This document shows positions 55,513 through 64,000 of a DNA stretch of 64,000 bases, in pieces (the stretch's first letter is position 1; every line of letters starts with the position of its first letter). Position numbers and translations under genes: made by a program. This DNA is from Azonexus hydrophilus (GTDB lineage Bacteria; Pseudomonadota; Gammaproteobacteria; Burkholderiales; Rhodocyclaceae). Location: the NCBI RefSeq assembly GCF_001956855.1, contig NZ_MTHD01000005.1, positions 186,001 to 250,000 of the forward strand. The letters are read 5' to 3'. Below the pieces are notes generated by a model, which did no database searches, had not been told where the DNA came from, and was given only the letters and a program-made list of their open reading frames with translations.

Positions 55513-56679
55513 ATGCGTATCCTGTTCTCCGTCCTTCTCGTCGCCTTCCTCAGTGCCTGCGCCGGCACGCCGCCGCTGCGCGGTACCGGCGATCTGGCGC
55601 TGATCATCGAGCGTGCCAGCGGGCATGTGACGCTGGCCAATACCAGCACGCGCCAGCCGTATGCGCGCATCGGCGGCCTTGGCGATCTCTCGCACGCCTC
55701 CGCCGTCTATTCGCGTGACGGTCGCTACGCCTACGTCTTCGGCCGCGATGGTGCGCTGAGCAAGATCGACATGCTCGAAGGCCGCATGGTCAAACGCATC
55801 GTTCAGAGCGGCAACGCGATCGGCGGCTCGATCTCGCAGGATGGGCGCATCGTCGTCGCGCAGAACTACAAGCCGGGCGGCATCAAGGCCTTCGACGCCG
55901 AGACGCTGGAACTGCTCGCCGAAGTCCCGGCCGAATACGCGCCCGGGCAATTTTCCAAGGTCGTCGGCCTGGCCGATTCGCCGGGCAACAAGTTCGTTTA
56001 TGCACTGTTCGACGCCGGCGAGATCTGGGTCAGCGATTTTTCCGATCCGCGCCGGCCGGTGACGCAGCGTTTTCCCGCCGGGCAGAACCCGTACGACGGC
56101 CTGGTCACGCCGGATGGCCGGCATTTCCTGGCCGGCCTGTTCGGCGAGGACGGCGTCGCGCTGCTCGACCTGTGGCAGCCGGAAAAGGGTAGTCGCAAGA
56201 TCCTCGAGAAGTACGGCCGCGGCGAGGAGAAGCTGCCGGTGTACAAGATGCCGCACCTGCGCGGCTGGTCGGTGGCGCAGGGCAAGGCCTACCTGCCGGC
56301 GATCGGCCGGCACGAGGTGCTGGTCGTCGATGTCGCGACCTGGAAGGAAGTCGGCCGGATTCCGGTGCGCGGCCAGCCGGTGTTCGTCATGGCGCGGCCG
56401 GACGGGCGCCAGGTGTGGGTCAATTTCGCCTTCCCCGACTACGGCAAGGTCGATGTCATCGATACCTTGAAGGGGCAGGTCGCGCATCAGCTGGAACCCG
56501 GCAAGGGCATCCTGCACATGGAATTCACGCCGCGCGGCGAGAACGTCTGGCTGTCGGCACGCGATGATCACAAAATTTTGATCTACAACACGGAAAACCT
56601 TACCCGGATAGGGGAAATTACGGCCGACGCGCCCTCGGGGATATTCTTCTCCAGTCGGGCCCAACGCATCGGTTTTTAA
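55513..56679 (+). CDS. nirF: NirF, heme d1 biosynthesis lipoprotein
   Basis: A 388-residue periplasmic lipoprotein: signal peptide with lipobox LSAC (Cys about 16). The mature part is an NirS-like beta-propeller without cytochrome c domain: YVFGRDGALSKIDMLEGRMVKRIVQ, FVYALFDAGEIWVSDFSDPRR, NPYDGLVTPDGRHFLAGLFGEDGVALLDLW, FVMARPDGRQVWVNFAFPDYGKVDVID. NirF acts late in d1 heme synthesis (dihydro-heme d1 formation from siroheme-derived precursor). The stop is directly followed by the nirDL ATG. Confidence 0.93.
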   Translation: MRILFSVLLVAFLSACAGTPPLRGTGDLALIIERASGHVTLANTSTRQPYARIGGLGDLSHASAVYSRDGRYAYVFGRDGALSKIDMLEGRMVKRIVQSGNAIGGSISQDGRIVVAQNYKPGGIKAFDAETLELLAEVPAEYAPGQFSKVVGLADSPGNKFVYALFDAGEIWVSDFSDPRRPVTQRFPAGQNPYDGLVTPDGRHFLAGLFGEDGVALLDLWQPEKGSRKILEKYGRGEEKLPVYKMPHLRGWSVAQGKAYLPAIGRHEVLVVDVATWKEVGRIPVRGQPVFVMARPDGRQVWVNFAFPDYGKVDVIDTLKGQVAHQLEPGKGILHMEFTPRGENVWLSARDDHKILIYNTENLTRIGEITADAPSGIFFSSRAQRIGF

Positions 56680-57645
56680 ATGGACCCACATCTCGATTTC
56701 TGCCTGCTCAACGACTTCCAGCGTGATTTCCCGCTGTGCAGCCGGCCCTATGCACAACTGGCGGAACAACTCGGCAGCACGGAAGACGATGTGATCGACA
56801 GCCTGCGCCGGATGCACGCCGACGAGCGGGTTTCACGCATCGGTGCGGTGTTGCGGCCGGGCTGTTTCGGCGTCTCGACGCTGGTCGCGATGGCCGTGCC
56901 GGAAGCACGGATGGCCGAGGTGGCGCTGGCGGTCAACGCCTTTCCCGGGGTCAATCACAACTACCAGCGCGAACACCGCTACAACCTGTGGTTCGTCCTG
57001 ACTGCCGCCGATGCTTCGGCGCTGGCACGCATCCTGGCCGGCATCGAGGCGCTGGCCGGCGTGCCGGCACTGTCGCTGCCGATGGAAAAGGCGTACCACA
57101 TCGACCTTGGTTTCCCGCTCGACGGCAGCCGCACGGCGCGCAGCCATAACGCCGCACCGGCTGCCGCAATGACGCTCGATTCCCGCCAGCGCTGCCTGCT
57201 GGCCCGCCTGCAGGACGGTCTGCCGCTGACCGCGCAGCCGTACCTGAGCATGGCACGTGATTGTGCGACGACCGAGGGCGCGGTCATCCAGGGCATCGCC
57301 CGCTGGCTGGAAAGTGGCGCGATCAGCCGTTTCGGCATCGTCGTCCGCCACCGCGAACTCGGCTTTTCGGCCAACGCGATGCTGGTGCACGACATCCCCG
57401 ATGCCGACGTCGACCGCGTCGCCGCAGGGCTCGCCGGCGAGGACGCGGTGACGCTGTGCTACCGCCGGCCGCGCCACCTGCCGCACTGGCCTTACAACCT
57501 GTTCTGCATGATCCACGGTCAGTGCCGCGACAGCGTCGCCGGCACCATCGGCCGCCTGCGCGAACGCCACGCGCTGGCCGGCGTGCCGCATGCGGTGTTG
57601 TTCTCGCAACGCTGTTTCAAGCAGACCGGAGCGCGCTATGTCTGA
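56680..57645 (+). CDS. nirD: NirDL, fused siroheme decarboxylase (NirD-NirL)
   Basis: A 321-residue protein joining two Lrp/AsnC-like siroheme-decarboxylase halves. Residues about 1-150 are NirD-like (CLLNDFQRDFPLCSRPYAQLAEQLG, NHNYQREHRYNLWFVL) and 165-320 NirL-like (LLARLQDGLPLTAQPYLSMARDC, LCYRRPRHLPHWPYNLFCMIHG). The conserved EHRYN and RRPRHLPHWPYNLF segments each carry the decarboxylase His/Tyr/Trp residues. It removes the acetate side-chain carboxyls of siroheme to give 12,18-didecarboxysiroheme together with NirG and NirH. In Pseudomonas NirD and NirL are separate; the fusion is a known variant in some bacteria. Confidence 0.9.
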   Translation: MDPHLDFCLLNDFQRDFPLCSRPYAQLAEQLGSTEDDVIDSLRRMHADERVSRIGAVLRPGCFGVSTLVAMAVPEARMAEVALAVNAFPGVNHNYQREHRYNLWFVLTAADASALARILAGIEALAGVPALSLPMEKAYHIDLGFPLDGSRTARSHNAAPAAAMTLDSRQRCLLARLQDGLPLTAQPYLSMARDCATTEGAVIQGIARWLESGAISRFGIVVRHRELGFSANAMLVHDIPDADVDRVAAGLAGEDAVTLCYRRPRHLPHWPYNLFCMIHGQCRDSVAGTIGRLRERHALAGVPHAVLFSQRCFKQTGARYV

Positions 57646-58117
57646 TTTTTCGTTGCTTGATGCGGTCGACCGCAAGATCGTCGATCAATTGCAGGGCGGC
57701 TTTCCCGTCTGCGACCGGCCTTACGCGGCAGCGGCGGCAACGCTCGGGCTGGCCGAGGCCGAGTTGATCGAACGCCTGCAGGGCCTGCTGGCGCGTGGTG
57801 TGCTGACGCGTTTCGGGCCGCTGTTCCAGATCGAGCGGGTTGGCGGTGCCTTCGTCCTGGCTGCGCTGGAAGTGCCAGAAGCCGACTGGGAACGCGTCAA
57901 TGCCGCGGTCAACGCGCTGCCCGAAGTGGCGCACAACTACCGCCGCGAACACCGCTTCAACATGTGGTTCGTGCTGGCCACCGAAAAGCCCGAAGGCATC
58001 GCCGCGGCGATCGCCAAAATCGAGGCTGACACCGGGTTGACCGTGCACGCCTTCCCGAAGGAGCGCGAGTACTTCGTCGAAATGAAACTGGCCACCCGGG
58101 AGCGCCGCCATGGATGA
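57638..58117 (+). CDS. nirG: NirG, siroheme decarboxylase subunit
   Basis: A 159-residue Lrp/AsnC-like protein. ATG 57638 overlaps the nirDL stop by 8 bases. SLLDAVDRKIVDQLQGGFPVCDRPYAAAAATLG then PEVAHNYRREHRFNMWFVLATEK with the EHRFN motif shared with NirD; KEREYFVEMKL near the C-terminus. It works with NirDL and NirH in siroheme decarboxylation. The first codons contain the palindrome TGCGGTCGACCGCA. Overlapping genes indicate equal expression. Confidence 0.9.
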   Translation: MSDFSLLDAVDRKIVDQLQGGFPVCDRPYAAAAATLGLAEAELIERLQGLLARGVLTRFGPLFQIERVGGAFVLAALEVPEADWERVNAAVNALPEVAHNYRREHRFNMWFVLATEKPEGIAAAIAKIEADTGLTVHAFPKEREYFVEMKLATRERRHG

Positions 58118-58583
58118 ACTCGACCGCCGGCTGATCCTCGCCACCCAGCGCGGCCTGCCGCTGTGCGCCCAGCCCTACGAGGCGCTGGCCGCCGAACTCG
58201 GCTGCGATGCGGCCACCGTCATGCGCCGCTTCGACGACATGCTGGCGCGTGGCGTCATCCGCCGCATCGGCGCCGTGCCCAATCACTACGCGATTGGCTA
58301 CACGGCCAACGGCATGAGCGTCTGGGACGTCGCCGACGAGCATGTCGACGAACTCGGCGAGCGCATCGGCCGTTTGCCGTTTGTTACCCATTGCTACCGT
58401 CGACCGCGGCATTTGCCGGGCTGGCCGTACAACCTGTTCGCGATGCTTCACGGCGACAGCCGCGACGAAGTCATGGCGCGCATCGCCGTCGTCCGCAGCC
58501 TGCTGGGCGACGCCTGCCGCGCCGACGACGTGCTGTTCTCGACCGCCATCCTCAAGAAAACCGGGCTGCGGCTCGCCGCCTGA
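58110..58583 (+). CDS. nirH: NirH, siroheme decarboxylase subunit
   Basis: A 157-residue Lrp/AsnC-like protein overlapping nirG by 8 bases. DELDRRLILATQRGLPLCAQPYEALAAELG; GAVPNHYAIGYTANGMSVWDV; CYRRPRHLPGWPYNLFAMLHGDSRDEV, the NirL/NirH-type segment. FSTAILKKTGLRL closes it. It forms part of the NirDLGH complex that decarboxylates siroheme. Confidence 0.9.
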   Translation: MDELDRRLILATQRGLPLCAQPYEALAAELGCDAATVMRRFDDMLARGVIRRIGAVPNHYAIGYTANGMSVWDVADEHVDELGERIGRLPFVTHCYRRPRHLPGWPYNLFAMLHGDSRDEVMARIAVVRSLLGDACRADDVLFSTAILKKTGLRLAA

Positions 58584-58595
58584 CCAGGAGAACGC

Positions 58596-59735
58596 ATGTT
58601 CCGCATCAGCCAGTTCATTGCCGAAATCGACCAGCCGACGCCGGTCGGCCCGCACCGCGATCCACCCGGCCCGGTCGTCATCTGGAACCTGCTGCGCCGC
58701 TGCAACCTGACCTGCCGCCATTGTTACTCGGTGTCGACCGACACCAACTTTGCCGGCGAACTGAGCACGCCGGAGATTTACGTCGTGCTCGAAGATCTGA
58801 AGGCGGCGCGGGTGCCGGTGCTGATCCTGTCCGGCGGTGAACCGCTGCTGCACCCGGACATCTTCACGATTGCCCGGCGCGCCAAGGCGATGGGCTTTTA
58901 CGTCGCGCTGTCGTCGAACGGCACGCTGATTGACGAAAACAACATCGCCGAGATCGCCGCCTGCGATTTCGACTACGTCGGTATCTCGCTCGACGGTCTG
59001 GGCGCGGTGCACGACCGTTTCCGCCGCCTCGAAGGCGCTTTTGACGCTTCGCTGCACGCCATCCGCCTGTGCCGAGAACGCGCGCTCAAGGTCGGCGTCC
59101 GCTACACGATGACCCGCGACAACGCCGGCGATCTGGCGGGGTTGCTTGAGCTGGTCGAACGCGAGCAGATCGACCGCTTCTATTTCTCGCACCTGAACTA
59201 CGCCGGGCGCGGCAACAAGAACCGCGCCGAGGACGCGCAACACCGGCTGACCCGCGAGGCCATGGAGCAGTTGTTCGAGACCTGCCTCGACTATCGCCGC
59301 CGTGGCATCGCCAAGGAATTCACCACCGGCAACAACGACGCCGACGGTGCCTTCTTCCTGCACTGGGTGCGCCGCCGCTTTCCCGAGCGCGCCGCGCACA
59401 TCGCCGCCAAGCTGGCGCAGTGGGGCGGCAATGCCTCCGGCGTCAATGTCGCCAACATCGACAACCGCGGCATCGTCCATCCCGACACGATGTGGTGGCA
59501 TTACCCGCTGGCCAGCGTCCGCGAGCGCCGTTTCGCCGACATCTGGGCCGACCTGTCCGACCCGCTGATGGCCGGGCTGAAGCAGCGCCCGCGCCCGGTT
59601 GAAGGCCGCTGCGCCAGTTGCCGCCATCTCGCCATCTGCAACGGCAACACCCGCGTCCGCGCCCAGCAGCTGACCGGCAACGTCTGGGCCGAAGACCCGG
59701 GCTGCTACCTGACCGACGAAGAAATCGCCGCCTGA
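58596..59735 (+). CDS. nirJ: NirJ, radical SAM heme d1 biosynthesis protein
   Basis: A 379-residue radical S-adenosylmethionine enzyme. The [4Fe-4S] motif is CNLTCRHCYS (residues about 33-42, C-x3-C-x2-C), followed by SGGEPLLHPDI (SAM-binding GGE), GISLDGLGAVHDRFR, and a C-terminal SPASM-like cysteine region GRCASCRHLAICNGN...DPGCYLTDEE for a second cluster. NirJ removes propionate side chains and forms the keto-type precursor in d1 synthesis. ATG 58596 follows ACCAGGAG, 12 bases after nirH. Confidence 0.95.
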   Translation: MFRISQFIAEIDQPTPVGPHRDPPGPVVIWNLLRRCNLTCRHCYSVSTDTNFAGELSTPEIYVVLEDLKAARVPVLILSGGEPLLHPDIFTIARRAKAMGFYVALSSNGTLIDENNIAEIAACDFDYVGISLDGLGAVHDRFRRLEGAFDASLHAIRLCRERALKVGVRYTMTRDNAGDLAGLLELVEREQIDRFYFSHLNYAGRGNKNRAEDAQHRLTREAMEQLFETCLDYRRRGIAKEFTTGNNDADGAFFLHWVRRRFPERAAHIAAKLAQWGGNASGVNVANIDNRGIVHPDTMWWHYPLASVRERRFADIWADLSDPLMAGLKQRPRPVEGRCASCRHLAICNGNTRVRAQQLTGNVWAEDPGCYLTDEEIAA

Positions 59736-59740
59736 AGGAT

Positions 59741-61309
59741 ATGAACATGCGCATCAAGCCCGCCGTCCTGCTGCTTCTCACCGGGCTGTTACCGGCTCTG
59801 CCAGCGCTCGCCGCCGACACCGAAGCGCTGTACCAGAAGCATTGCGCCGTCTGCCACGGCAGCGAACGGCTGGGCGCGATGGGGCCGGCGCTGCTGCCGG
59901 AGAACCTCGGCCGGCTGCGTAAAGGCGAGGCCGGCAAGGTCATCGCCGACGGTCGGCCGGCGACGCAGATGCCAGCCTTCGCCAGCCAGTTGTCGGCGGC
60001 CGAGATCGAAGCTCTGCAGGCTTACATCTACGCGCCGCCGGCGGTCAGCCCGCGCTGGGACCTGGCGGCGATCGAGGCGTCGCGGATCGAGCACGCCGAT
60101 GTGCGCAAGCTGCCGCACAAACCGTCGTTTGCCGCCGATCCGATGAACCTGTTCATCGTCGTCGAGAGCGGCGATCACCATGTCTCGATCCTTGATGGCG
60201 ACAAGCTCGAACCGATCCACCGCTTCGCCTCGCGCTTCGCCCTGCACGGTGGGCCGAAGTTTTCGCCGGACGGCCGCTTCGTCTATTTCGCCTCGCGCGA
60301 CGGCTGGGTCACCAAGTACGACATCTGGAACCTGACGCCGGTCGCCGAAGTCCGCGCCGGCATCAACACCCGCAACGCGGCGGTGTCGTCCGACGGCAAG
60401 TACGTCGCCATCGCCAACTACCTGCCGCACTCGCTGGTCATCCTCGACAGCGATCTGAAACCGGTGCGCATCCTGCCGGTGGCCGACAAGGACGGCAAGA
60501 AAACCTCGCGCGTTTCTGCGGTCTACGACGCTGCCCCGAGAAAAAGCTTCGTCGCCGCGCTGAAGGACGTCAAGGAAGTCTGGGAGATTTCCTACGACCC
60601 GAAGCAGCCGGACATCCCCGTCGGCATGATCCACGATTTCCAGTACAAGGAAGGCGCCTTCATCCCGGGCTTCCTCAATCCGCAGCGCACCAGCGTCGAT
60701 GACTATCTCGACGATTTCTTCTTCACCCAGGACTACAACGACCTGATGGGCGCCTCGCGCGAGGCCGGACGCGGGCAGGTGATCAACCTCGATGCCCGCC
60801 GCCAGGTCGCCGAACTGCGGCTGCCCGGCATGCCGCACCTCGGCTCCGGCATCACCTGGGCGTGGCAGGGGCGGACGGTGATGGCGACGCCGAACCTGAA
60901 CGAGGGCGTGGTCAGCGTCATCGATACCGCAACCTGGGAGAACGTGCGCAGCATTCCGACGCTCGGCCCCGGCTTCTTCATGCGCAGCCACGAGAACAGC
61001 CGCTACGCCTGGACCGATTCGATGATGAGCCGCGAGCACCGCGACACATTGCAGGTGATCGACAAGGAAAAGCTTGAGGTCGTCGCCCAGTTGCGGCCGA
61101 TGCCCGGCAAGACGCTGGCCCATGTCGAATTCACCCGTGACGGCCGCTACGTGCTGGCCAGCCTGTGGGAACGCAAGGCCGCCGGCGGCGCGCTGATCGT
61201 CTACGACGCGCAGACACTGCAGGAGGTCAAGCGCATCCCGATGGACAAGCCGGTCGGCAAGTACAACCTGCACAACAAGATCACCCGCTCGGAAGGCACC
61301 AGCCACTGA
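59741..61309 (+). CDS. nirN: NirN, NirS-like cytochrome, dihydro-heme d1 dehydrogenase
   Basis: A 522-residue exported protein. Signal peptide from NMRIKPAVLLLLTGLLPALPALAAD; cytochrome c domain with CAVCH (about residue 39) and MPAFASQL as the likely axial Met; then a d1-type propeller (NLFIVVESGDHHVSILDGDKLEPIHRF, FVYFASRDGWVTKYDIWNLTP, FALHGGPKFSPDG, GMPHLGSGITWAWQGRTVMATPNLNEGVVSVIDTA). It lacks the NirS catalytic pattern and acts as dihydro-heme d1 dehydrogenase/insertion factor. ATG 59741 has GAAGGAT upstream, five bases after nirJ. Confidence 0.92.
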   Translation: MNMRIKPAVLLLLTGLLPALPALAADTEALYQKHCAVCHGSERLGAMGPALLPENLGRLRKGEAGKVIADGRPATQMPAFASQLSAAEIEALQAYIYAPPAVSPRWDLAAIEASRIEHADVRKLPHKPSFAADPMNLFIVVESGDHHVSILDGDKLEPIHRFASRFALHGGPKFSPDGRFVYFASRDGWVTKYDIWNLTPVAEVRAGINTRNAAVSSDGKYVAIANYLPHSLVILDSDLKPVRILPVADKDGKKTSRVSAVYDAAPRKSFVAALKDVKEVWEISYDPKQPDIPVGMIHDFQYKEGAFIPGFLNPQRTSVDDYLDDFFFTQDYNDLMGASREAGRGQVINLDARRQVAELRLPGMPHLGSGITWAWQGRTVMATPNLNEGVVSVIDTATWENVRSIPTLGPGFFMRSHENSRYAWTDSMMSREHRDTLQVIDKEKLEVVAQLRPMPGKTLAHVEFTRDGRYVLASLWERKAAGGALIVYDAQTLQEVKRIPMDKPVGKYNLHNKITRSEGTSH

Positions 61310-61341
61310 GCGGCCGGCAACACAACGAAAGGCATGGGGGA

Positions 61342-62184
61342 ATGGTCATGATGGGGAAAGTCAGTCTGGTCGGCGCCGGTTCCGGCGATCCGGAATTGCT
61401 CACGCTGCGCGCTTACCGCCTGATCACGCAGGCGCAGGCGGTGGTTTATGACCATCTGGTCGGCGACGAAGTGATCGCGCTGATCCCGGCGAGCGCCCGG
61501 CGCGTCTATGCCGGCAAGGAATCCGGCCGGCACGCGCTACCGCAGGAAGAGATCAATCAGCTGCTCGTCGATCTCGCCGGCGAAGGCCTTGAGGTGGTCC
61601 GCCTGAAGGGCGGCGACCCGTTCATCTTCGGTCGCGGGGGCGAGGAGATGGACGCGCTGGAAGCCGCCGGTGTGCCGTTCGAGATCGTTCCCGGCGTCAC
61701 TACCGCCTCGGCGGTCGGCGCCTACACCGGCGTGCCGCTGACGCACCGGGCGCACGCCTGCAGCCTGATCCTGACCACCGGCCACCTCAAGGACGGCACA
61801 CTCGACCTTGACTGGCAGGTGCTCGCCCGTGACCGCCAGACGCTGGTCGTGTACATGGGCCTGGCGGCGCTGCCGCAAGTCTGCGCCGAGCTGATCGCGC
61901 ACGGCCTGCCGGCCGACACGCCGGGGATGGTTGTGCAGTCGGCGACCACCCGCGCCCAGCGCAGCGTCGCCGCGCCGCTCGCCGAACTCGCCGGCAAGGT
62001 CGCGGAAGCCGGCCTGCGCTCGCCGGCGTTGATCGTCATCGGTGCCGTCGCCGGCGGCTATTCGGCGCAGCGCGAAGCGGCGTTGCTGGCTGCGCGTTTT
62101 GCTGCGGTCGACGCGGAGAAAACGGCAAAAACCGCGCGTCCGCAAGTCGCCGCACCGCGCGTCCGGGCTGCCGTCGCGGCCTGA
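61342..62184 (+). CDS. nirE: Uroporphyrinogen-III C-methyltransferase (NirE/CobA)
   Basis: A 280-residue SUMT making precorrin-2, the branch-point toward siroheme and heme d1. [23 protein letters not shown] (SAM-binding GAGxGD), AKRPGKE-like region [63 protein letters not shown] 61342 with GGGGGA upstream. Position at the end of the nir cluster favours the name nirE over cobA. The C-terminal 25 residues are Ala/Lys rich and atypical. A palindrome-bearing convergent gap follows. Confidence 0.9.
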   Translation: MVMMGKVSLVGAGSGDPELLTLRAYRLITQAQAVVYDHLVGDEVIALIPASARRVYAGKESGRHALPQEEINQLLVDLAGEGLEVVRLKGGDPFIFGRGGEEMDALEAAGVPFEIVPGVTTASAVGAYTGVPLTHRAHACSLILTTGHLKDGTLDLDWQVLARDRQTLVVYMGLAALPQVCAELIAHGLPADTPGMVVQSATTRAQRSVAAPLAELAGKVAEAGLRSPALIVIGAVAGGYSAQREAALLAARFAAVDAEKTAKTARPQVAAPRVRAAVAA

Positions 62185-62204
62185 CCGGTACCCGGTTTTT
62201 CGAT

Positions 62205-62230
62205 GAATCCTGCGGTCGACCGCAGGATTC
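62205..62230. repeat. Long copy of the recurring palindrome between nirE and DUF1304
   Basis: GAATCCTGCGGTCGACCGCA then GGATTC: a 26-bp perfect inverted repeat, the longest copy of the TGCGGTCGACCGCA motif in the window. In a convergent gap it could form a bidirectional hairpin, but no T-run follows. Confidence 0.8.
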
Positions 62231-62248
62231 TCCGAAAATCGGGTTGCC

Positions 62249-62605
62249 TCAGGCCAGCAGCACCAGCGCCAGCGCGACGGCGCCGGGCAGCGCCTGAATG
62301 AACAAAATGCTGCGCTTGGCCGTTGCCGCGCCGAAGACGCCGGCGACGATGACGCAGCCGAGGAAGAAGATCTTCACCGGGTCGCCGGCCGGCCCCAGCC
62401 ACAGTCCCCAGAGCAGGCCGGCAGCGAGGAAACCGTTATAGAGCCCCTGATTGGCCGCCAGCACCTTCGAAGCAGCGGCGAATTCCGGTGTCAGCCCGAA
62501 GGCCTTGCGGCCCTTCGGCGTGTTCCACAGGAACATTTCCAGGTAAAGGATGTAGAGGTGGAGCAGCGCGACCAATGCGGTGGCGATGATTGCGGCGGTG
62601 TGCAT
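62249..62605 (-). CDS. DUF1304 family membrane protein
   Basis: A 118-residue inner-membrane protein with four helices. HTAAIIATALVALLHLYILYLEMFLW followed by LTPEFAAASKVLAANQGLYNGFLAAGLLWGLW match DUF1304 (conserved E-M-x-x-W and N-Q-G-L-Y-N). ATG 62605 with AAGGAGACCCCA upstream. Convergent to nirE. Function unknown for the family. Confidence 0.88.
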   Translation of the reverse strand: MHTAAIIATALVALLHLYILYLEMFLWNTPKGRKAFGLTPEFAAASKVLAANQGLYNGFLAAGLLWGLWLGPAGDPVKIFFLGCVIVAGVFGAATAKRSILFIQALPGAVALALVLLA

Positions 62606-62692
62606 TGGGGTCTCCTTGGGCGGCAGCGGCCGCCGGTGGCAATGCCCCATTTATACCGAAAATTGGCCGTTTCCGTAGGTCGACCGCAATAA

Positions 62693-63424
62693 TCAGGGCA
62701 GACAGAGGCTGGAGCGCAGGTTGGCGACGTCGGGGATGATGATGCGCCGGCCTTCGACCTTGATCAGGCCGTCGTCGGCGAGTTCGTGGAGGACGCGGGA
62801 GAAGTGTTCCTGGGTCAGGTTCAGGCGCGAGGCGATGGTGCCCTTGTGCGTTGGCAGGCAGACTTCGACGCGGCCAGCCAGCGGGGTTTCCTCGTCGTCG
62901 GCCATTTCGCCGAGCAGATAGCCGACGATGCGTTCGCGGCCGGAACACAGCGAGTAGATTTCCAGGTCCTTGATCAGGTGGTGCAGGCGCAGCGACAGGC
63001 CGGCGATCAGGCGCAGGCAGAAGTCGGGGTCCTTGCGGATTTCCTGGAAGATGACGTCCTTGGCGATGAACAGCAGTTGGCAGTCGGTCAGCGCCTGGGC
63101 CATCAGCACGTAGGGTTTCTGCATGAACATCACCGCCTCGCCGAAGCTCTGGCCGGGACGGATGATCTCGACGACCTTCTGGTTGCCGGCGGCGGAGACG
63201 AAGGCGAGCTTGATCTGGCCGTCGAGGACGAGATGGAAGCCGTGGCAGGGATCGCCCTTGTGGAACAGGATGTTGCCGCGGTCGTAGTGCTCGACCCGGC
63301 AGCCCTGGGCCAGCCGCTGCAGGTCGTCGCCGGGCAGGTCGGAGAACAGCGGCGTCCGCGTCAGGATGTCGGCGGCGCTGTTCGGGAGTGTGTCCGCTTT
63401 GCCGGTTTGCAGTGTTGCCCGCAT
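62693..63424 (-). CDS. dnr: CRP/FNR-family regulator, DNR-like (denitrification)
   Basis: A 243-residue regulator with a cNMP-type beta-roll (about 30-150: LFSDLPGDDLQRLAQGCRVEHYDRGNILFHKGDPCHGFHLVLDGQIKLAFVSAAGNQKVVEIIRPGQSFGEAVMF), dimer helix and a Crp-type HTH (SRLNLTQEHFSRVLHELADDGLI). The recognition residues E, S and R match FNR specificity. The N-terminal Fe-S cysteine set is absent. It resembles the regulator at 2022. Its location next to nir/nor genes makes it the best candidate activator of the boxes at 52370 and 52462. The norQ gene lies just upstream on the same strand. Confidence 0.88.
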   Translation of the reverse strand: MRATLQTGKADTLPNSAADILTRTPLFSDLPGDDLQRLAQGCRVEHYDRGNILFHKGDPCHGFHLVLDGQIKLAFVSAAGNQKVVEIIRPGQSFGEAVMFMQKPYVLMAQALTDCQLLFIAKDVIFQEIRKDPDFCLRLIAGLSLRLHHLIKDLEIYSLCSGRERIVGYLLGEMADDEETPLAGRVEVCLPTHKGTIASRLNLTQEHFSRVLHELADDGLIKVEGRRIIIPDVANLRSSLCLP

Positions 63425-63437
63425 GGCCTTTGCCTCT

Positions 63438-64000
63438 TCAACGGCCGAAGGTGGCGCTGATGACTTCCATCAGCGCTTCGGCCACTTCGGGATCGTCGGT
63501 CAGGCTTTCGACGATGGCCGAGCGGCAGGCGACGACCGGGTCCATGCCGTCGCGCACGAGCAATGCGGCGTAGATCAGCAGGCGGGTGCTGACGGCTTCT
63601 TCGAGGTCCTGATCCTTGAGCTGGCGCAGCGACTGGGCGATGCCGACGAGGCGTTGCGCGAGGTCGGCCGCGCAGTTGGTTTCGCGCAGCAGGATGGCGG
63701 CTTCGCGGTTGGCGTCGGGGAAATCGAAACGCAGGCTGACGAAGCGTTGCCGGGTCGATGGCTTCATCCCCTTGAGCAGGTTCTGGTAGCCCGGATTGTA
63801 GGAGACGACCAGCATGAAATTGGGGGGCGCTTCGAGCAGTTCGCCGGTGCGGTCGATCGGCAGGATGCGCCGGTCGTCGGCCAGCGGATGCAGGACGACG
63901 GTGGTGTCCTTGCGCGCCTCGACGACCTCGTCGAGGTAGCAGATGCCGCCTTCGCGGACGGCGCGGGTGAGCGGGCCGTCGCTCCAGCGGGTGTCGCCGT
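63438..64000 (-). CDS. norQ: NorQ/CbbQ-type AAA+ ATPase, 3' part (5' end outside window)
   Basis: An AAA+ (MoxR-like) ATPase that works with NorD to mature NO reductase. The frame is open to the window's right edge. Readable parts: GDTRWSDGPLTRAVREGGICYLDEVVEARKDTTVVLHPLADDRR (Walker B CYLDEVVEAR and sensor region), NFMLVVSYNPGYQNLLKGMKPSTRQRFVSLRFDFPD (NPGYQ and arginine finger area). The first ATG at 63815 is internal. The Walker A is beyond the edge. Its stop is 13 bases before the dnr start, so both may be co-transcribed. In this genome norQ is separated from norCBD by about 11 kb. Confidence 0.93.
   Translation of the reverse strand, partial: GDTRWSDGPLTRAVREGGICYLDEVVEARKDTTVVLHPLADDRRILPIDRTGELLEAPPNFMLVVSYNPGYQNLLKGMKPSTRQRFVSLRFDFPDANREAAILLRETNCAADLAQRLVGIAQSLRQLKDQDLEEAVSTRLLIYAALLVRDGMDPVVACRSAIVESLTDDPEVAEALMEVISATFGR

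Overview
The window looks like a chromosomal segment of a high-GC denitrifying betaproteobacterium, most likely Rhodocyclales (Dechloromonas/Azonexus-like). This is inferred from the cd1-type nir cluster with a fused nirDL, a cNOR operon, a chromosomal integron and overall gene content; I made no database comparison.

Layout. 1-3.6 kb: 3' part of acnB, a DNR-type CRP/FNR regulator behind an FNR box, and two small paralogous proteins. 3.7-6.9 kb: a folB-like/folA pair and a PAS-GGDEF-EAL protein. 7-30 kb: a large fatty-acid beta-oxidation region. It holds a TetR-fadE-fadI-fadJ operon, a DUF1302-DUF1329-YCF48-RND block (probably for handling a hydrophobic compound), and a second operon with a FadN-like HCDH/ECH fusion, fadA, a hotdog protein, fadD, a nitronate monooxygenase-like enzyme, an acyl-CoA dehydrogenase and an enoyl-CoA hydratase. 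The tetR promoter and the FadN-like promoter carry similar CAAAC-N4-GTTTG-like operators, so one TetR repressor may control both.

31.0-41.0 kb is a chromosomal integron. intI lies on the + strand under a sigma70-like promoter with a perfect LexA box. Next to it is a candidate attI with a direct repeat, followed by 13 attC sites (57-99 bp) and about 13-14 cassettes, nearly all on the - strand and mostly of unknown function. Four attC sites are nearly identical. In eight cassettes the TAA stop codon lies inside the attC. An IS256-family element with an 8-bp target duplication has split a ClbS/DfsB-like cassette gene; removing the element restores the frame exactly. One cassette seems to carry a Cys-rich gene in the opposite orientation with an ATT start.

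41-47 kb holds housekeeping genes: rarA, an M14 peptidase, serS, mltF, tRNA-Ser(CGA) and an FKBP isomerase. 47-64 kb is a denitrification island. norC-norB, a small membrane protein, a polyferredoxin and norD run on the - strand; nirS-nirB-like-nirC-nirF-nirDL-nirG-nirH-nirJ-nirN-nirE run on the + strand from a shared intergenic region with FNR-type boxes and an insulating hairpin. A DUF1304 protein, a second DNR-type regulator and the 3' part of norQ follow. Together the genes supply the cd1 nitrite reductase, its heme d1 pathway, NO reductase and its maturation factors.

A recurring palindrome, TGCGGTCGACCGCA, with the variant TTGCGGTCAAC, sits at many gene ends and intergenic sites and has no role I can assign. 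All homology statements come from reading motifs and overall protein similarity; no searches were run.
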